This document shows, piece after piece, positions 7,897 through 16,150 of a DNA stretch of 33,080 nucleotides; position 1 is the first letter of the stretch; each line of letters starts with the position of its first letter. Origin of the DNA: Prevotella sp. UBA2809 (GTDB lineage: Bacteria; Bacteroidota; Bacteroidia; Bacteroidales; Bacteroidaceae); the NCBI GenBank assembly GCA_002351725.1, contig DEHD01000027.1, positions 1 to 33,080 of the forward strand. Reading direction: 5' to 3'. Under the pieces are notes generated by a model. The model saw only the letters and a program-made list of their open reading frames with translations. It did no database searches and was not told the DNA's origin. Made by a program: the position numbers and the translations under genes.

Positions 7897-9019
7897 ACAT
7901 GTTATCGTAATACTTCTGATAATCGCCGCTGGTTACGTTGTCGAGCCACTCCTGGTTGTCGAGATACCAGCGAACGGTCTTCTCGATACCCTCCTCGAAC
8001 TGGAGTGAAGGCTCCCAACCAAGCTCACGCTGCAGCTTAGAGCTGTCGATGGCGTAGCGCAGATCGTGACCAGCACGGTCTGTCACGAATGTAATCAGAT
8101 CCATATCCTCGCCTTCCTTACGTCCCAGCAGACGATCAACGGTCTTGATAACCACCTTGATGATATCGATGTTCTTCCACTCGTTGAATCCTCCGATGTT
8201 ATATGTGTCAGCAATCTTACCCTCGTGGAAGATAACGTCGATGGCACGGGCGTGATCCTCTACATACAGCCAGTCGCGCACGTTCTCACCCTTACCGTAA
8301 ACAGGCAGAGGCTTGCGATGACGGATATTGTTGATGAACAGAGGAATCAGCTTCTCAGGGAACTGATAAGGACCATAGTTGTTTGAGCAGTTGGTTACAA
8401 CTACTGGCATGCCATAGGTATCGTGGAATGCGCGAACAAAGTGGTCGCTCGATGCCTTTGATGCTGAGTATGGTGAATGAGGATTATACTTTGTTGTCTC
8501 GAGGAAGAACTTATCGCCATAAGCCAGATGATGCTCTGAGCTTGAAGCGGTAGTTGTGAATGGAGGCTCGATACCCTCTGGGTGTGTCAGCTCGAGTGCG
8601 CCATAAACCTCATCAGTTGAGATATGGTAGAAACGCTTGCCCTCGTACTTCTCAGGCAGACTCTCCCAATACAGCTTTGCAGCCTGCAGCAGACTCAGAG
8701 TACCCATCACGTTGGTCTTAGCGAATGTGAATGGGTCCTTGATAGAACGGTCTACATGACTCTCAGCAGCAAGGTGGATGATGCCATCAACCTTCTTGTC
8801 CTGCATGAGCTTGTAGAATGCGTCGAAATCGCAGATGTCCATCTTAACGAACTCATAGTTTGGTTTGTTCTCGATGTCCTTCAGGTTTGCCAAGTTACCA
8901 GCGTAGGTAAGCTTGTCGAGGTTAATGATGTGATACTCGGGATACTTGTTCACAAACAGGCGGACTACATGACTTCCAATAAAGCCTGCACCTCCAGTAA
9001 TAACGATAGTTCTTTTCAT
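7883..9019 (-). CDS. rmlB: dTDP-glucose 4,6-dehydratase
   Basis: A 378-residue extended SDR enzyme. It has the NAD-binding GGAGFIGSHVV at residues 7-17, the family motif HISTDEVYG (substrate and catalytic Asp-Glu), the YSASKASSDH catalytic Tyr-x-x-x-Lys, and NNYGPYQFPEKLIPLFI with VRDWLYVEDHARAI typical of RmlB. It converts dTDP-glucose to dTDP-4-keto-6-deoxyglucose, the substrate for FdtA encoded downstream. No rmlA, rmlC or rmlD is in the window, so dTDP-glucose must be made elsewhere. It lies 19 nt after the phosphodiesterase gene. Confidence 0.95.
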   Translation of the reverse strand: MKRTIVITGGAGFIGSHVVRLFVNKYPEYHIINLDKLTYAGNLANLKDIENKPNYEFVKMDICDFDAFYKLMQDKKVDGIIHLAAESHVDRSIKDPFTFAKTNVMGTLSLLQAAKLYWESLPEKYEGKRFYHISTDEVYGALELTHPEGIEPPFTTTASSSEHHLAYGDKFFLETTKYNPHSPYSASKASSDHFVRAFHDTYGMPVVVTNCSNNYGPYQFPEKLIPLFINNIRHRKPLPVYGKGENVRDWLYVEDHARAIDVIFHEGKIADTYNIGGFNEWKNIDIIKVVIKTVDRLLGRKEGEDMDLITFVTDRAGHDLRYAIDSSKLQRELGWEPSLQFEEGIEKTVRWYLDNQEWLDNVTSGDYQKYYDNMYANR

Positions 9020-9038
9020 ACCTTTATTTTTTTTGTTT

Positions 9039-9530
9039 TTAATCTCCTAATGTAATTACTTCTAAATCTTTAAATTCCTTTCCGTCGATGGTTAGTCGGA
9101 TGAGGGTTCTGTCTTTATGCCAACCCTGTATGCCAGCGGCACCTGGGTTGATGTGCAGAAGGTTTAGCGTCTTGTCGTACTTCACCTTCAGTATGTGCGA
9201 ATGTCCAGCCACAAATAGCTGTGGCGGCATGGCATAGAGCTGCGAGCGTATTGAGGCATCGTAGTTGCCTGGATAGCCTCCTATATGTTTGATGAGCACA
9301 TCCACATCCTCACACTTAAAGCGGTTCAGCTCGCGATACATCAGTCGGAGGTCTCCCCCATCGCAGTTACCGCATACAGCGCGGAAGGGGCGGAATGCAG
9401 CCAACTTCTCGGCCACCTCTACGCTACCTATGTCGCCTGCGTGCCAAATCTCGTCGCAGGGTTCAAAGTAGTGCAGGTACTTATCGTCCCAATAGCTGTG
9501 TGTATCGCTCAGTATGCCGATTCTTTTCAT
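9039..9530 (-). CDS. YfcE/MJ0936-type metallophosphoesterase
   Basis: A 163-residue calcineurin-like phosphoesterase. Metal ligands are visible as SDTH (D9, H11), HAGDIGS (D33), GNCD (N55) and GHSHI (H110, H112), with a LLHINPGA motif before the C-terminus. YfcE-type enzymes hydrolyse phosphodiesters in vitro; the natural substrate is generally unknown. The gene overlaps the upstream kinase-like gene by ATGA and precedes rmlB by 19 nt, so it is part of the same operon. Confidence 0.87.
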   Translation of the reverse strand: MKRIGILSDTHSYWDDKYLHYFEPCDEIWHAGDIGSVEVAEKLAAFRPFRAVCGNCDGGDLRLMYRELNRFKCEDVDVLIKHIGGYPGNYDASIRSQLYAMPPQLFVAGHSHILKVKYDKTLNLLHINPGAAGIQGWHKDRTLIRLTIDGKEFKDLEVITLGD

Positions 9531-10144
9531 ATTCCAAATCGCTGACGTATATACTCAGCTATCAGTTTCTCTGTTGCCTCCAAGCCTAAGATGCTGGCAT
9601 CTATGCAGAAGTCGTAACTCTCAGCAGCGCCCCACTTCTTACCAGTATAGTAATTATAGTACTGCGCGCGTCGAGCCTCAACATGCTCAATCAGCTTGCG
9701 GGCCTGCTCAGCATCCAGTTCTTTTACCTTCGACACGATACCTACGCGGAAGTCCATCGATGCAGTAATGAAGATGTTTACCACATTGTCGAAGTCGCGC
9801 AGAACATAGTCGGCACATCGCCCAAGGAACACGCAACTGCCCTCGGTTGCTGCCTTCTGTATGGCGTCGCTCTGAAACTTGAACAGACTCTCCTGCGAGA
9901 AGTTAGAGCCATACAGGTTGCCTCCACTAAGGTGTGGCGACTGCATGTTTAGAAGTCCGCGAAGGAAACCTTTCTTCTCATCGTTCTGCTTGAAGAACTT
10001 CTCAGAGAATCCACTCTCTTTGGCAGCCAGATTAAGCAGTTCGCGATCGTAGAACTTTGCCTCGAAATCCTGTGCCAGCATCCTTCCGATTTCCTGTCCG
10101 CCAGCTCCTACCTGTCTGCCTACATTAATGATTATATGTTTCAT
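9527..10144 (-). CDS. Cytidylate kinase-like family protein
   Basis: About 205 residues starting MKHIIINVGRQVGAGGQEIG, where GRQVGAGG is the modified P-loop of the cytidylate-kinase-like family (a true Cmk has GPxGxGKS). Also seen are KFYDRELLNLAA, GSCVFLGRCADYVL (the GR-A-D segment), NIFITASMDFRV and the C-terminal YDFCIDASILGLEATEKLI. A nucleoside monophosphate kinase-like fold is likely, but the substrate is not known. The ATG at 10144 overlaps the MATE stop (ATGA); an in-frame start 87 nt upstream is unlikely. Confidence 0.82.
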   Translation of the reverse strand: MKHIIINVGRQVGAGGQEIGRMLAQDFEAKFYDRELLNLAAKESGFSEKFFKQNDEKKGFLRGLLNMQSPHLSGGNLYGSNFSQESLFKFQSDAIQKAATEGSCVFLGRCADYVLRDFDNVVNIFITASMDFRVGIVSKVKELDAEQARKLIEHVEARRAQYYNYYTGKKWGAAESYDFCIDASILGLEATEKLIAEYIRQRFGI

Positions 10145-11490
10145 TGTTTCTTGAATTTCTTCATATACCACATCAGCATTGGAATGGTCATCGCAAACGA
10201 GCCGAAGTCGCTGGCTGGCATCGAATACCACACACCGTCAAGGTCCCAGAACAATGGGAACACAAATGCCATGGGCAACAGCAGGAACAGCTGGCGCGAC
10301 AACGACAGGAATATAGAAACCTTTACCTTACCGATACTCTGGAAGAAGTGGGTAATCACGGCCTGCGATCCTACTACGAAGAACACCAGCATATCAAGCT
10401 TGATGCCTCGTGCCGAGAGGTTTATCAGCGTCTCGTCGGTAGTAAAGATACGCGCTATCTCGCGTGGAAAGAGCATACTCAGCGTCCAGCCCACCAACAG
10501 TATAGCAGTGGCACATCCGATGGCCAGGAAGAGGCATCGCAACATGCGGTCGTATTTCTCAGCGCCATAGTTGTAGCCCACAATAGGCTGCATACCCTGG
10601 CACACACCCATCACAAACATAAAGAACATCATCACCACCGAGTTGGCTATAGAGTAAGCACCCACGGCCATATCGCCACCATAGTGAACAAACTGGTTGT
10701 TCATGAAGATAACGATTACACACGATGTGGCATTCATCAGGAATGGCGACACACCAATGGCTATGATATTCTGCACCAGTTGCTTCTTCAGCTTGTATAT
10801 GCCACGCTTAAGGTGCAGCAGCTCGTTCTTGTTAGAGAACAGGCGCAGCTGCCAGCACATGGCCAATGTCTGCGATGTTACTGTGGCAAGCGCTGCTCCG
10901 CGTATTCCCCAGCGGAACCACCATACAAACATCAGCACCAGCACTATGTTCATGGCCACCGTAAACAGCACGGAGTACATGGCATGCTTTGGTTTTCCTG
11001 CAGCACGCAGCACAGCGTTCAGTCCGAAGTACATGTGCGTAACCATGTTACCCAGCAGAATCACAATCATAAACTCGCGGGCATATGGCAGGGTTACATC
11101 GCTGGCCCCGAAGAATCGCAGGATAGGATCAAGGAACAGCAGACTGATAGCCATAAACGCGAAACCTATTATAAGGTTCAGCGTAACAGTGTTACCAAGC
11201 AGATTCTGCGCCACCTTATAATCGCGTTGACCTAACTTCACACTGATGCTTGCTGACGAGCCAACGCCCACAGCAGCACCAAAGGCAGCACTCAAGTTCA
11301 TAAAGGGAAATGTGATGCCCAGACCAGCAATGGCCTCAGGACCCACAATCTGTCCAATCATCGCACGGTCGATGATATTGTAGAGACTCGAAGCCGTCAT
11401 GGCAACGATAGCGGGCAGGGCATATTGCCACAGCAACTGTCCAACAGGCTTCGTACCGAGCGCCAATGCAGCTTCTTTGTTATCACTCAT
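10141..11490 (-). CDS. MATE family multidrug/metabolite efflux transporter
   Basis: About 449 residues in twelve hydrophobic segments. The start PVGQLLWQYALPAIVAMTAS with SLYNIIDRAMIGQIVGPEAI nearby is characteristic of NorM/MATE proteins, as are the repeated segment after mid-chain and NSVVMMFFMFVMGVCQGMQP followed by IVGYNYGA. Such pumps export organic cations or lipid-linked compounds using Na+ or H+. I chose the ATG at 11490: the longer start at 11520 lies inside the -7 box of the promoter, and 11508 would be almost leaderless. It is the first gene of the long leftward operon. It could export a sugar or drug; the substrate is unknown. Confidence 0.88.
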   Translation of the reverse strand: MSDNKEAALALGTKPVGQLLWQYALPAIVAMTASSLYNIIDRAMIGQIVGPEAIAGLGITFPFMNLSAAFGAAVGVGSSASISVKLGQRDYKVAQNLLGNTVTLNLIIGFAFMAISLLFLDPILRFFGASDVTLPYAREFMIVILLGNMVTHMYFGLNAVLRAAGKPKHAMYSVLFTVAMNIVLVLMFVWWFRWGIRGAALATVTSQTLAMCWQLRLFSNKNELLHLKRGIYKLKKQLVQNIIAIGVSPFLMNATSCVIVIFMNNQFVHYGGDMAVGAYSIANSVVMMFFMFVMGVCQGMQPIVGYNYGAEKYDRMLRCLFLAIGCATAILLVGWTLSMLFPREIARIFTTDETLINLSARGIKLDMLVFFVVGSQAVITHFFQSIGKVKVSIFLSLSRQLFLLLPMAFVFPLFWDLDGVWYSMPASDFGSFAMTIPMLMWYMKKFKKQ

Positions 11491-11517
11491 CTTATTATTA
11501 TTCTCCATTTTCGACTG

Positions 11518-11549
11518 CAAAGGTATAAAAAAAACGGTAAACTTACAAA
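11518..11549 (-). promoter_or_regulatory. Consensus promoter of the MATE-to-fdtB operon
   Basis: On the minus strand TTTG (11546-11549) and TACCTTTG (11518-11525) are spaced exactly 20 nt. No better promoter is visible down to 3901, so this probably drives nine genes. It overlaps head to head with a rightward -7 box at 11568-11575. Confidence 0.8.
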
Positions 11550-11567
11550 CTTTTCAAAGAAAAGTAT

Positions 11568-11575
11568 TACCTTTG
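11568..11575 (+). promoter_or_regulatory. -7 box of the subtilase/xseAB transcript
   Basis: TACCTTTG lies only 8 nt before the subtilase ATG at 11584. No TTTG is present at the expected -33 distance (TACA at 11544-11547). If used, the mRNA would have a leader of only a few nucleotides. Confidence 0.55.
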
Positions 11576-11583
11576 CACTCGAT

Positions 11584-13044
11584 ATGCGAAAAGCCTTGAT
11601 GCTGCTCAACCTTATCCTAGTAGCGCTAACCCTATCTCAACGCGCCAGCGCGACTGCTCCTCCCAAGAAAAAATATCCTGGGGGTAAGTGCTACATCTGG
11701 CGTTACACACTCGAGGATAAACGCGAATCAAGCTACACTCTCGAGCGCCCTCAGCGATGGCTTTCTCACAAGAGCATCGAGCGCAGAAAGAAGCAAGGCC
11801 TGCCTCTCGATTCCACCGATCTGCCTGTAAGCACAGGCTATCTCAAGGCTATCGAGCGCATGGCATACGAGGCCAATCGCAATACCAAGAAACTTACTGT
11901 AGAGTCAAGAGTAATTGGCACCAGCCGCTGGAACAACTCCGTTCTGGTGCGCTCTGCTGATACCACCTTGCTTCAGGCCATTGGCAAGCAGGCTTACGTT
12001 AAGCGCTGCGAGCAGGTATGGATAGCCCCTGACAGCATCGAGCGCATGATAAAGACCAAGGCCAACTACTATTTCAACTCGTGGGATAGTCTTAAGGGCA
12101 ATGTATATGGTCACGGACACGAGCAGATAGAGATGCTCAACGGCCATCGCCTGCATAACATCGGCTATCGCGGAAAGGGCATCACAATCGCCATTCTCGA
12201 TGGAGGATTCATGAATGCCGACCAGATTCCAGCCTTCCAGCATGCCAATATCGAGGGCGCCAAGGACTTTGTATATCCCAACAGCCCCTATTTCTATCAG
12301 GAGACCGATCATGGCACAAAGGTACTGTCGACCATGGCCACTAACGAGCCCGAGGTGCTTGTGGGCACTGCGCCCGAAGCACGCTACTGGCTGCTGCGAT
12401 GCGAAGACCAGCAGACTGAGCAGCCTGTTGAGGAAGACTACTGGGCCATGGCAGCCGAGTTTGCCGACTCGCTTGGAGCCGACATCATCACATCGAGCTT
12501 AGGCTACACAGAATACGATAATCTGCCAGGCTATTACCATCAGTACGATCTTGATGGTCATACCTCTTTTATATCGCGCACTGCGTCGATGCTGGCCAGC
12601 AAGGGCATCATCCTTGTAAACTCGGCAGGCAACAGCGGCATGGGGCCTTGGAAGAAGATTACCTTCCCTGCAGATGCAGAGAACACCCTCACCGTTGGCG
12701 CACTTAACCAGCAAGGCGTAAACGCCCCGTTCAGCGGTGTTGGTCCTACTCAGGACATGCGCATAAAGCCCGATGTTATGGCACTTGGCAGTCCTGCCAG
12801 CCTTATCTCTGGTCGTGGCGGAGTAATCCGCGACATGGGCACATCGTTCTCTACGCCTATCATCGCAGGTCTTGTGGCCTGTCTGTGGCAAGCCCTGCCC
12901 AATAAGACGGCCATGGAGATTATGGATCTTGTTCGCCAGAACAGCAGTAATCACGAGAAGCCCGATAATGTGTATGGCTACGGCACTCCAAACTTCTGGA
13001 GAGCGTATATGATTGGCAGGGCCAATATAGAGGTGAAAAGGTGA
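11584..13044 (+). CDS. Secreted subtilisin-like serine protease (S8 family)
   Basis: About 486 residues. The N-terminus MRKALMLLNLILVALTLSQR ending in ASA is a clear signal peptide, which is why I reject the longer ORF start at 11425. Catalytic triad positions are visible: Asp in ITIAILDGGF, His in DHGTKVLSTM and Ser in GTSFSTPIIAG, with the oxyanion Asn in VNSAGNSG. A region of about 160 residues before the Asp motif looks like a propeptide. No C-terminal sorting domain is seen; the chain ends right after the catalytic domain, with its last codons and TGA stop inside the octamer repeat shared with xseA. Probably periplasmic or exported. Confidence 0.88.
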   Translation: MRKALMLLNLILVALTLSQRASATAPPKKKYPGGKCYIWRYTLEDKRESSYTLERPQRWLSHKSIERRKKQGLPLDSTDLPVSTGYLKAIERMAYEANRNTKKLTVESRVIGTSRWNNSVLVRSADTTLLQAIGKQAYVKRCEQVWIAPDSIERMIKTKANYYFNSWDSLKGNVYGHGHEQIEMLNGHRLHNIGYRGKGITIAILDGGFMNADQIPAFQHANIEGAKDFVYPNSPYFYQETDHGTKVLSTMATNEPEVLVGTAPEARYWLLRCEDQQTEQPVEEDYWAMAAEFADSLGADIITSSLGYTEYDNLPGYYHQYDLDGHTSFISRTASMLASKGIILVNSAGNSGMGPWKKITFPADAENTLTVGALNQQGVNAPFSGVGPTQDMRIKPDVMALGSPASLISGRGGVIRDMGTSFSTPIIAGLVACLWQALPNKTAMEIMDLVRQNSSNHEKPDNVYGYGTPNFWRAYMIGRANIEVKR

Positions 13045-13079
13045 AAGGGTGAAAAGGTGAAAGGGTGAAAAGGTGAAAG
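13032..13079 (+). repeat. 16-bp tandem repeat joining the subtilase gene and xseA
   Basis: Three exact copies of GGTGAAAAGGTGAAAG (48 bp), i.e. six octamers alternating in the last base. The array supplies the TGA stop of the subtilase (13042-13044) and the GTG start of xseA (13073-13075). Confidence 0.95.
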
Positions 13080-14299
13080 ATAAGAGGTTTTCTTTGCTTG
13101 AGCTTAATCGAATGGTTCGCGAATCCATCGAGTGCGAGATGCCCGAAGAATATTGGGTAGAGGCCGAATTGAGCGAGTGCAGAGAGACGCGCGGCCACTG
13201 CTATATGGAGCTTATCCAGAAAGACGAGCTCTCTGCCACACCCGTAGCCAAAGCCCAAGCCAAGTGCTGGGCCAACAAGTGGCTCACCATCCGCCCTTAT
13301 TTTGAACGCATCACTGGTCAGCAGTTGCATGCTGGCATGAAGGTGCTGTTGCAGGTTTATCCGCAGTTCCACGAGGCCTACGGGTTCTCATGGATTGTAA
13401 ACGATATCGACCCCACATACACCATTGGCGACATGGCCCGCAAGCGCCAGGAGATAATAAAGAAGCTCAAGGACGAGGGCGTGTTCGACCTCCAGAAAGA
13501 GCTATGCCTGCCCATGTTCTGCCAGCGTATTGCAGTTATATCATCGCAGACAGCCGCTGGCTATGGCGATTTCTGCAACCAACTGGCCGATAACCCCTAC
13601 GGCTTTAAGTTCGAAACCCAGCTCTTCCCCGCCACCATGCAGGGCGAAGGTGTAGAACAGAGTATCATAAACGCCCTTGAGCGCATTTATGACACGGATT
13701 ACGACTGCGTCGTCATCATCCGTGGTGGTGGTGCCACCAGCGACATGAGCGGCTTCGACACTCTGGCATTGGCAGAGAACGTAGCCAACTTCCCCATACC
13801 TATCATAACAGGTATTGGTCATGAGCGCGATGAGAGCATACTCGATATGGTATCCCACACGCGCGTAAAAACCCCTACAGCTGCAGCAGCATTCCTCATC
13901 GAGCACCTTAAAGAGGTTCTCGACGTAATCGATAATTCGCAAGACCGCATCGCACGATACGCTCAGCAGAAACTCACAACTCTCAATTCTCAACTCGCGA
14001 TTGTATCTGAGTCAATCCCCCGATTGTTCTCGCTGGTAAAGACCCGTCAGGAGTCAAAGCTCGACATCTTCGAGCAGCGCATGCGCACCTCTATCGACCG
14101 TCGACTAACAAGCGAGAGTCACAAGTTAGAGTTGATCAGCGAGAAGCTCAAGGCTCTCGACCCCACCCTGTTGCTGGCCCGAGGCTATAGCATCACCATG
14201 CATAACGGTCATGCCGTTAAGGATGCCTCCTCCCTCGCCCCAGGCACCGAAATCGAAACCCGCCTTGCCAAAGGCACTATTCACTCAATTATAAAATGA
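13073..14299 (+). CDS. xseA: Exodeoxyribonuclease VII large subunit
   Basis: A 408-residue XseA. An N-terminal OB-fold starts at FSLLELNRMVRESIE and continues through YWVEAELSECRE. The catalytic core has RIAVISSQTAAGYGDF, DYDCVVIIRGGGATSDMSGF, PIPIITGIGHERDES and TRVKTPTAAAAFL, followed by a long coiled-coil region and a C-terminal LARGYSITMHNGHAV. With XseB it degrades single-stranded DNA. The GTG start at 13073 lies inside the tandem repeat; the first in-frame ATG (13112) would remove the first OB strand. A heptamer repeat (13971-13998) lies in the coiled-coil part. It overlaps xseB by ATGA. Confidence 0.95.
   Translation: MKDKRFSLLELNRMVRESIECEMPEEYWVEAELSECRETRGHCYMELIQKDELSATPVAKAQAKCWANKWLTIRPYFERITGQQLHAGMKVLLQVYPQFHEAYGFSWIVNDIDPTYTIGDMARKRQEIIKKLKDEGVFDLQKELCLPMFCQRIAVISSQTAAGYGDFCNQLADNPYGFKFETQLFPATMQGEGVEQSIINALERIYDTDYDCVVIIRGGGATSDMSGFDTLALAENVANFPIPIITGIGHERDESILDMVSHTRVKTPTAAAAFLIEHLKEVLDVIDNSQDRIARYAQQKLTTLNSQLAIVSESIPRLFSLVKTRQESKLDIFEQRMRTSIDRRLTSESHKLELISEKLKALDPTLLLARGYSITMHNGHAVKDASSLAPGTEIETRLAKGTIHSIIK
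13971..13998 (+). repeat. Heptamer tandem repeat inside xseA
   Basis: Four heptamers: AACTCAC, AACTCTC, AATTCTC, AACTCGC (28 bp), encoding LTTLNSQLA in the coiled-coil region. It has the same copy number and length as the array in the fdtB-like gene, with a different unit. Confidence 0.85.
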
Positions 14300-14487
14300 A
14301 AGAAGACGTAAAATACGAGGCCGCCATGGCCGAACTACAAGCCATCGTCCGCAAGATGGAGAACGACGAACTCGACATCGACCAGATGGCCGAGCAGTTG
14401 AAACGCGCCCAGGAGTTAATCAAGCTCTGTAAGGACAAACTCACCAAAACCGACGCTGAAATCAAGAAAATACTTACGGATCAGTAA
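14296..14487 (+). CDS. xseB: Exodeoxyribonuclease VII small subunit
   Basis: A 63-residue protein with the XseB pattern: YEAAMAELQAIVRKMENDEL, where the E-x-A-x-x-x-L-x-x-I-V-x-x-x-E opening is the family signature, then DIDQMAEQLKRAQELIKLCK and a short C-terminal helix. It binds the coiled coil of XseA to form exonuclease VII. It starts within the xseA stop codon (ATGA), which implies coupled translation. Confidence 0.94.
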   Translation: MKEDVKYEAAMAELQAIVRKMENDELDIDQMAEQLKRAQELIKLCKDKLTKTDAEIKKILTDQ

Positions 14488-14502
14488 TTTTTTCGAGAAA
14501 AA

Positions 14503-14534
14503 TTCGTTGATTTGATATTAATTACGTACTTTTG
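14503..14534 (+). promoter_or_regulatory. Candidate promoter of ilvE
   Basis: TACTTTTG (14527-14534) fits TAnnTTTG, and TTCG (14503-14506), a 3/4 -33 match, is 20 nt upstream. The leader to the ilvE ATG is about 40 nt. Confidence 0.6.
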
Positions 14535-14576
14535 CGTTCTTAATTGAAAGTTTTACATAGAAAAAGATATTAGAAT

Positions 14577-15593
14577 ATGAAAAATCTGGATTGGGGTAGT
14601 CTGTCATTCGGCTACATGAAGACCGACTACAATGTACGTTGCTACTATCGCGACGGCAAATGGGGCGAAATAGAAGTTTGCTCCGACGAGTATCTGAATC
14701 TGCACATGGCCGCCACCTGTCTGCACTATGGTCAGGAGGCATTCGAGGGTCTTAAGGCATATCGCTGTCCTGATGGTAAGGTGCGCATTTTCCGTGTCGA
14801 CGAGAATGCCAAGCGCCTTCAGTCAACCTGTCGCGGCATTCTGATGCCCGAGGTGAGCACAGAGCTCTTCACAGAGATGGTTAAGAAGGTTGTCCGCCTC
14901 AATCAGGAGTGGATTCCAACCTACGAGAGTGGCGCTACACTCTACATCCGTCCACTGCTCATCGGTACCAGCGCTCAGGTAGGTGTTCACCCAGCTAAGG
15001 AGTACTGCTTCCTTATCTTCGTAACCCCAGTAGGCCCATACTTCAAGGGTGGTTTCTCAAGCAATCCTTACGTCATCGTTCGCGATTACGACCGTTCTGC
15101 CCCACTCGGCACAGGTAAGTATAAGGTAGGTGGAAACTACGCTGCATCACTCTTCGCCAACAATCTGGCACACGAGAAGGGATATGCCTGCGAGTTCTAT
15201 CTCGATGCAAAGGAGAAGAAGTACATCGACGAGTGCGGTGCAGCCAACTTCTTCGGTATCAAGAACAACACCTACGTCACACCAAAGTCAACCTCTATCC
15301 TGCCCTCTATCACCAATAAGAGCTTGATGCAGGTTGCTGAGGACTTAGGCATGAAGGTTGAGCGCCGCCCAATTCCTGAGGAAGAGCTCGAGACCTTCGA
15401 GGAGGCAGGAGCTTGCGGAACAGCAGCTGTTATCAGCCCTATTTCTTATATCGACGACCTTGACACAGGCAAGCGTTACAGCTTTGGCGAGAAGCCAGGA
15501 CCACAGTCAAAGAAACTCTTCGACACCCTGCGTGGCATCCAGTACGGCGAGATTGAGGACAAGCACGGTTGGACAACAGTAGTAATCGAGTAA
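14577..15593 (+). CDS. ilvE: Branched-chain amino acid aminotransferase
   Basis: A 338-residue class IV PLP aminotransferase. Family marks are HYGQEAFEGLKAYR (residues 50-63), RPLLIGTSAQVGVHP, and TGKYKVGGNYAASL with the PLP lysine near residue 183, then DECGAANFFGIKN, SILPSITNKSLM and ACGTAAVISPI. It transfers the amino group between Val, Leu or Ile and 2-oxoglutarate in the cytoplasm. The length is normal. It has its own promoter; a DUF805 gene follows 21 nt downstream and is probably co-transcribed. Confidence 0.95.
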   Translation: MKNLDWGSLSFGYMKTDYNVRCYYRDGKWGEIEVCSDEYLNLHMAATCLHYGQEAFEGLKAYRCPDGKVRIFRVDENAKRLQSTCRGILMPEVSTELFTEMVKKVVRLNQEWIPTYESGATLYIRPLLIGTSAQVGVHPAKEYCFLIFVTPVGPYFKGGFSSNPYVIVRDYDRSAPLGTGKYKVGGNYAASLFANNLAHEKGYACEFYLDAKEKKYIDECGAANFFGIKNNTYVTPKSTSILPSITNKSLMQVAEDLGMKVERRPIPEEELETFEEAGACGTAAVISPISYIDDLDTGKRYSFGEKPGPQSKKLFDTLRGIQYGEIEDKHGWTTVVIE

Positions 15594-15614
15594 TAAGTAG
15601 TAAATATCAACCAT

Positions 15615-16139
15615 ATGAAAGAATTACCTACACTCGGATTTACAGAGGCAGTTAAACTCGCCTCAAGCCGTATACTTGACTTCAAAGGTCGCAGTCGTCG
15701 TTCAGAGTTCTGGTGGTGGATGCTTGTAGTGTTCGTTGTTGGTTTCTGCGTTTCGCTGTTCATCAGCAACATGCTTGTCAGCAGCATCTGGGCCATCCTC
15801 TATATGTTCTGCGGTCTGTCAGCCACAGCCCGCCGCCTGCAAGACACTGGTAAGAGTGCCGTTTGGGTTTACATCAGCTATGCATTAGGATGCGCATCTA
15901 CGCTCTATGTTTCCACATCAGGTGCCATCGCAGCCCTTATGGATAAGATGGACAGCGCCCATCCCAATCAGGCAGCCATCGAGAAAATTACAATGCAATA
16001 CGCAGGCGATTTCGCCATCATGGGCCTTTTGGGCTGTATCTTTATGGTGTCGTGCCTCATTGTGTTCATCATGACTCTGCAAGACAGCAAGCCCACTGCC
16101 AACAAATACGGCCCCTCACCCAAATACGTTGAGGAATAA
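15615..16139 (+). CDS. DUF805 family inner-membrane protein
   Basis: A 174-residue protein. DUF805 is recognised from the N-terminal FKGRSRRSEFWWWML, the first transmembrane pair, and LSATARRLQDTGKSAVWVYI between segments. Four membrane segments are likely (about residues 37-55, 55-70, 80-98 and 134-158). The C-terminus ends in a Lys/Pro-rich tail (DSKPTANKYGPSPKYVEE), as is common in the family. The molecular role of the family is unknown. Confidence 0.88.
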   Translation: MKELPTLGFTEAVKLASSRILDFKGRSRRSEFWWWMLVVFVVGFCVSLFISNMLVSSIWAILYMFCGLSATARRLQDTGKSAVWVYISYALGCASTLYVSTSGAIAALMDKMDSAHPNQAAIEKITMQYAGDFAIMGLLGCIFMVSCLIVFIMTLQDSKPTANKYGPSPKYVEE

Positions 16140-16150
16140 TCAATAAAAAG

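Noticed and set aside
10144..11235. A 363-codon rightward ORF opposite the MATE gene
   Set aside because: It is rich in His and Gln as expected of an antisense shadow; the MATE protein on the other strand is unmistakable.
11425..11583. N-terminal extension of the subtilase
   Set aside because: It would overlap the divergent promoter and the MATE gene and hide a clear signal peptide that begins at 11584.
13032..13079. The 16-bp repeat as a CRISPR array
   Set aside because: Units are directly adjacent with no spacers, and no cas gene is nearby.
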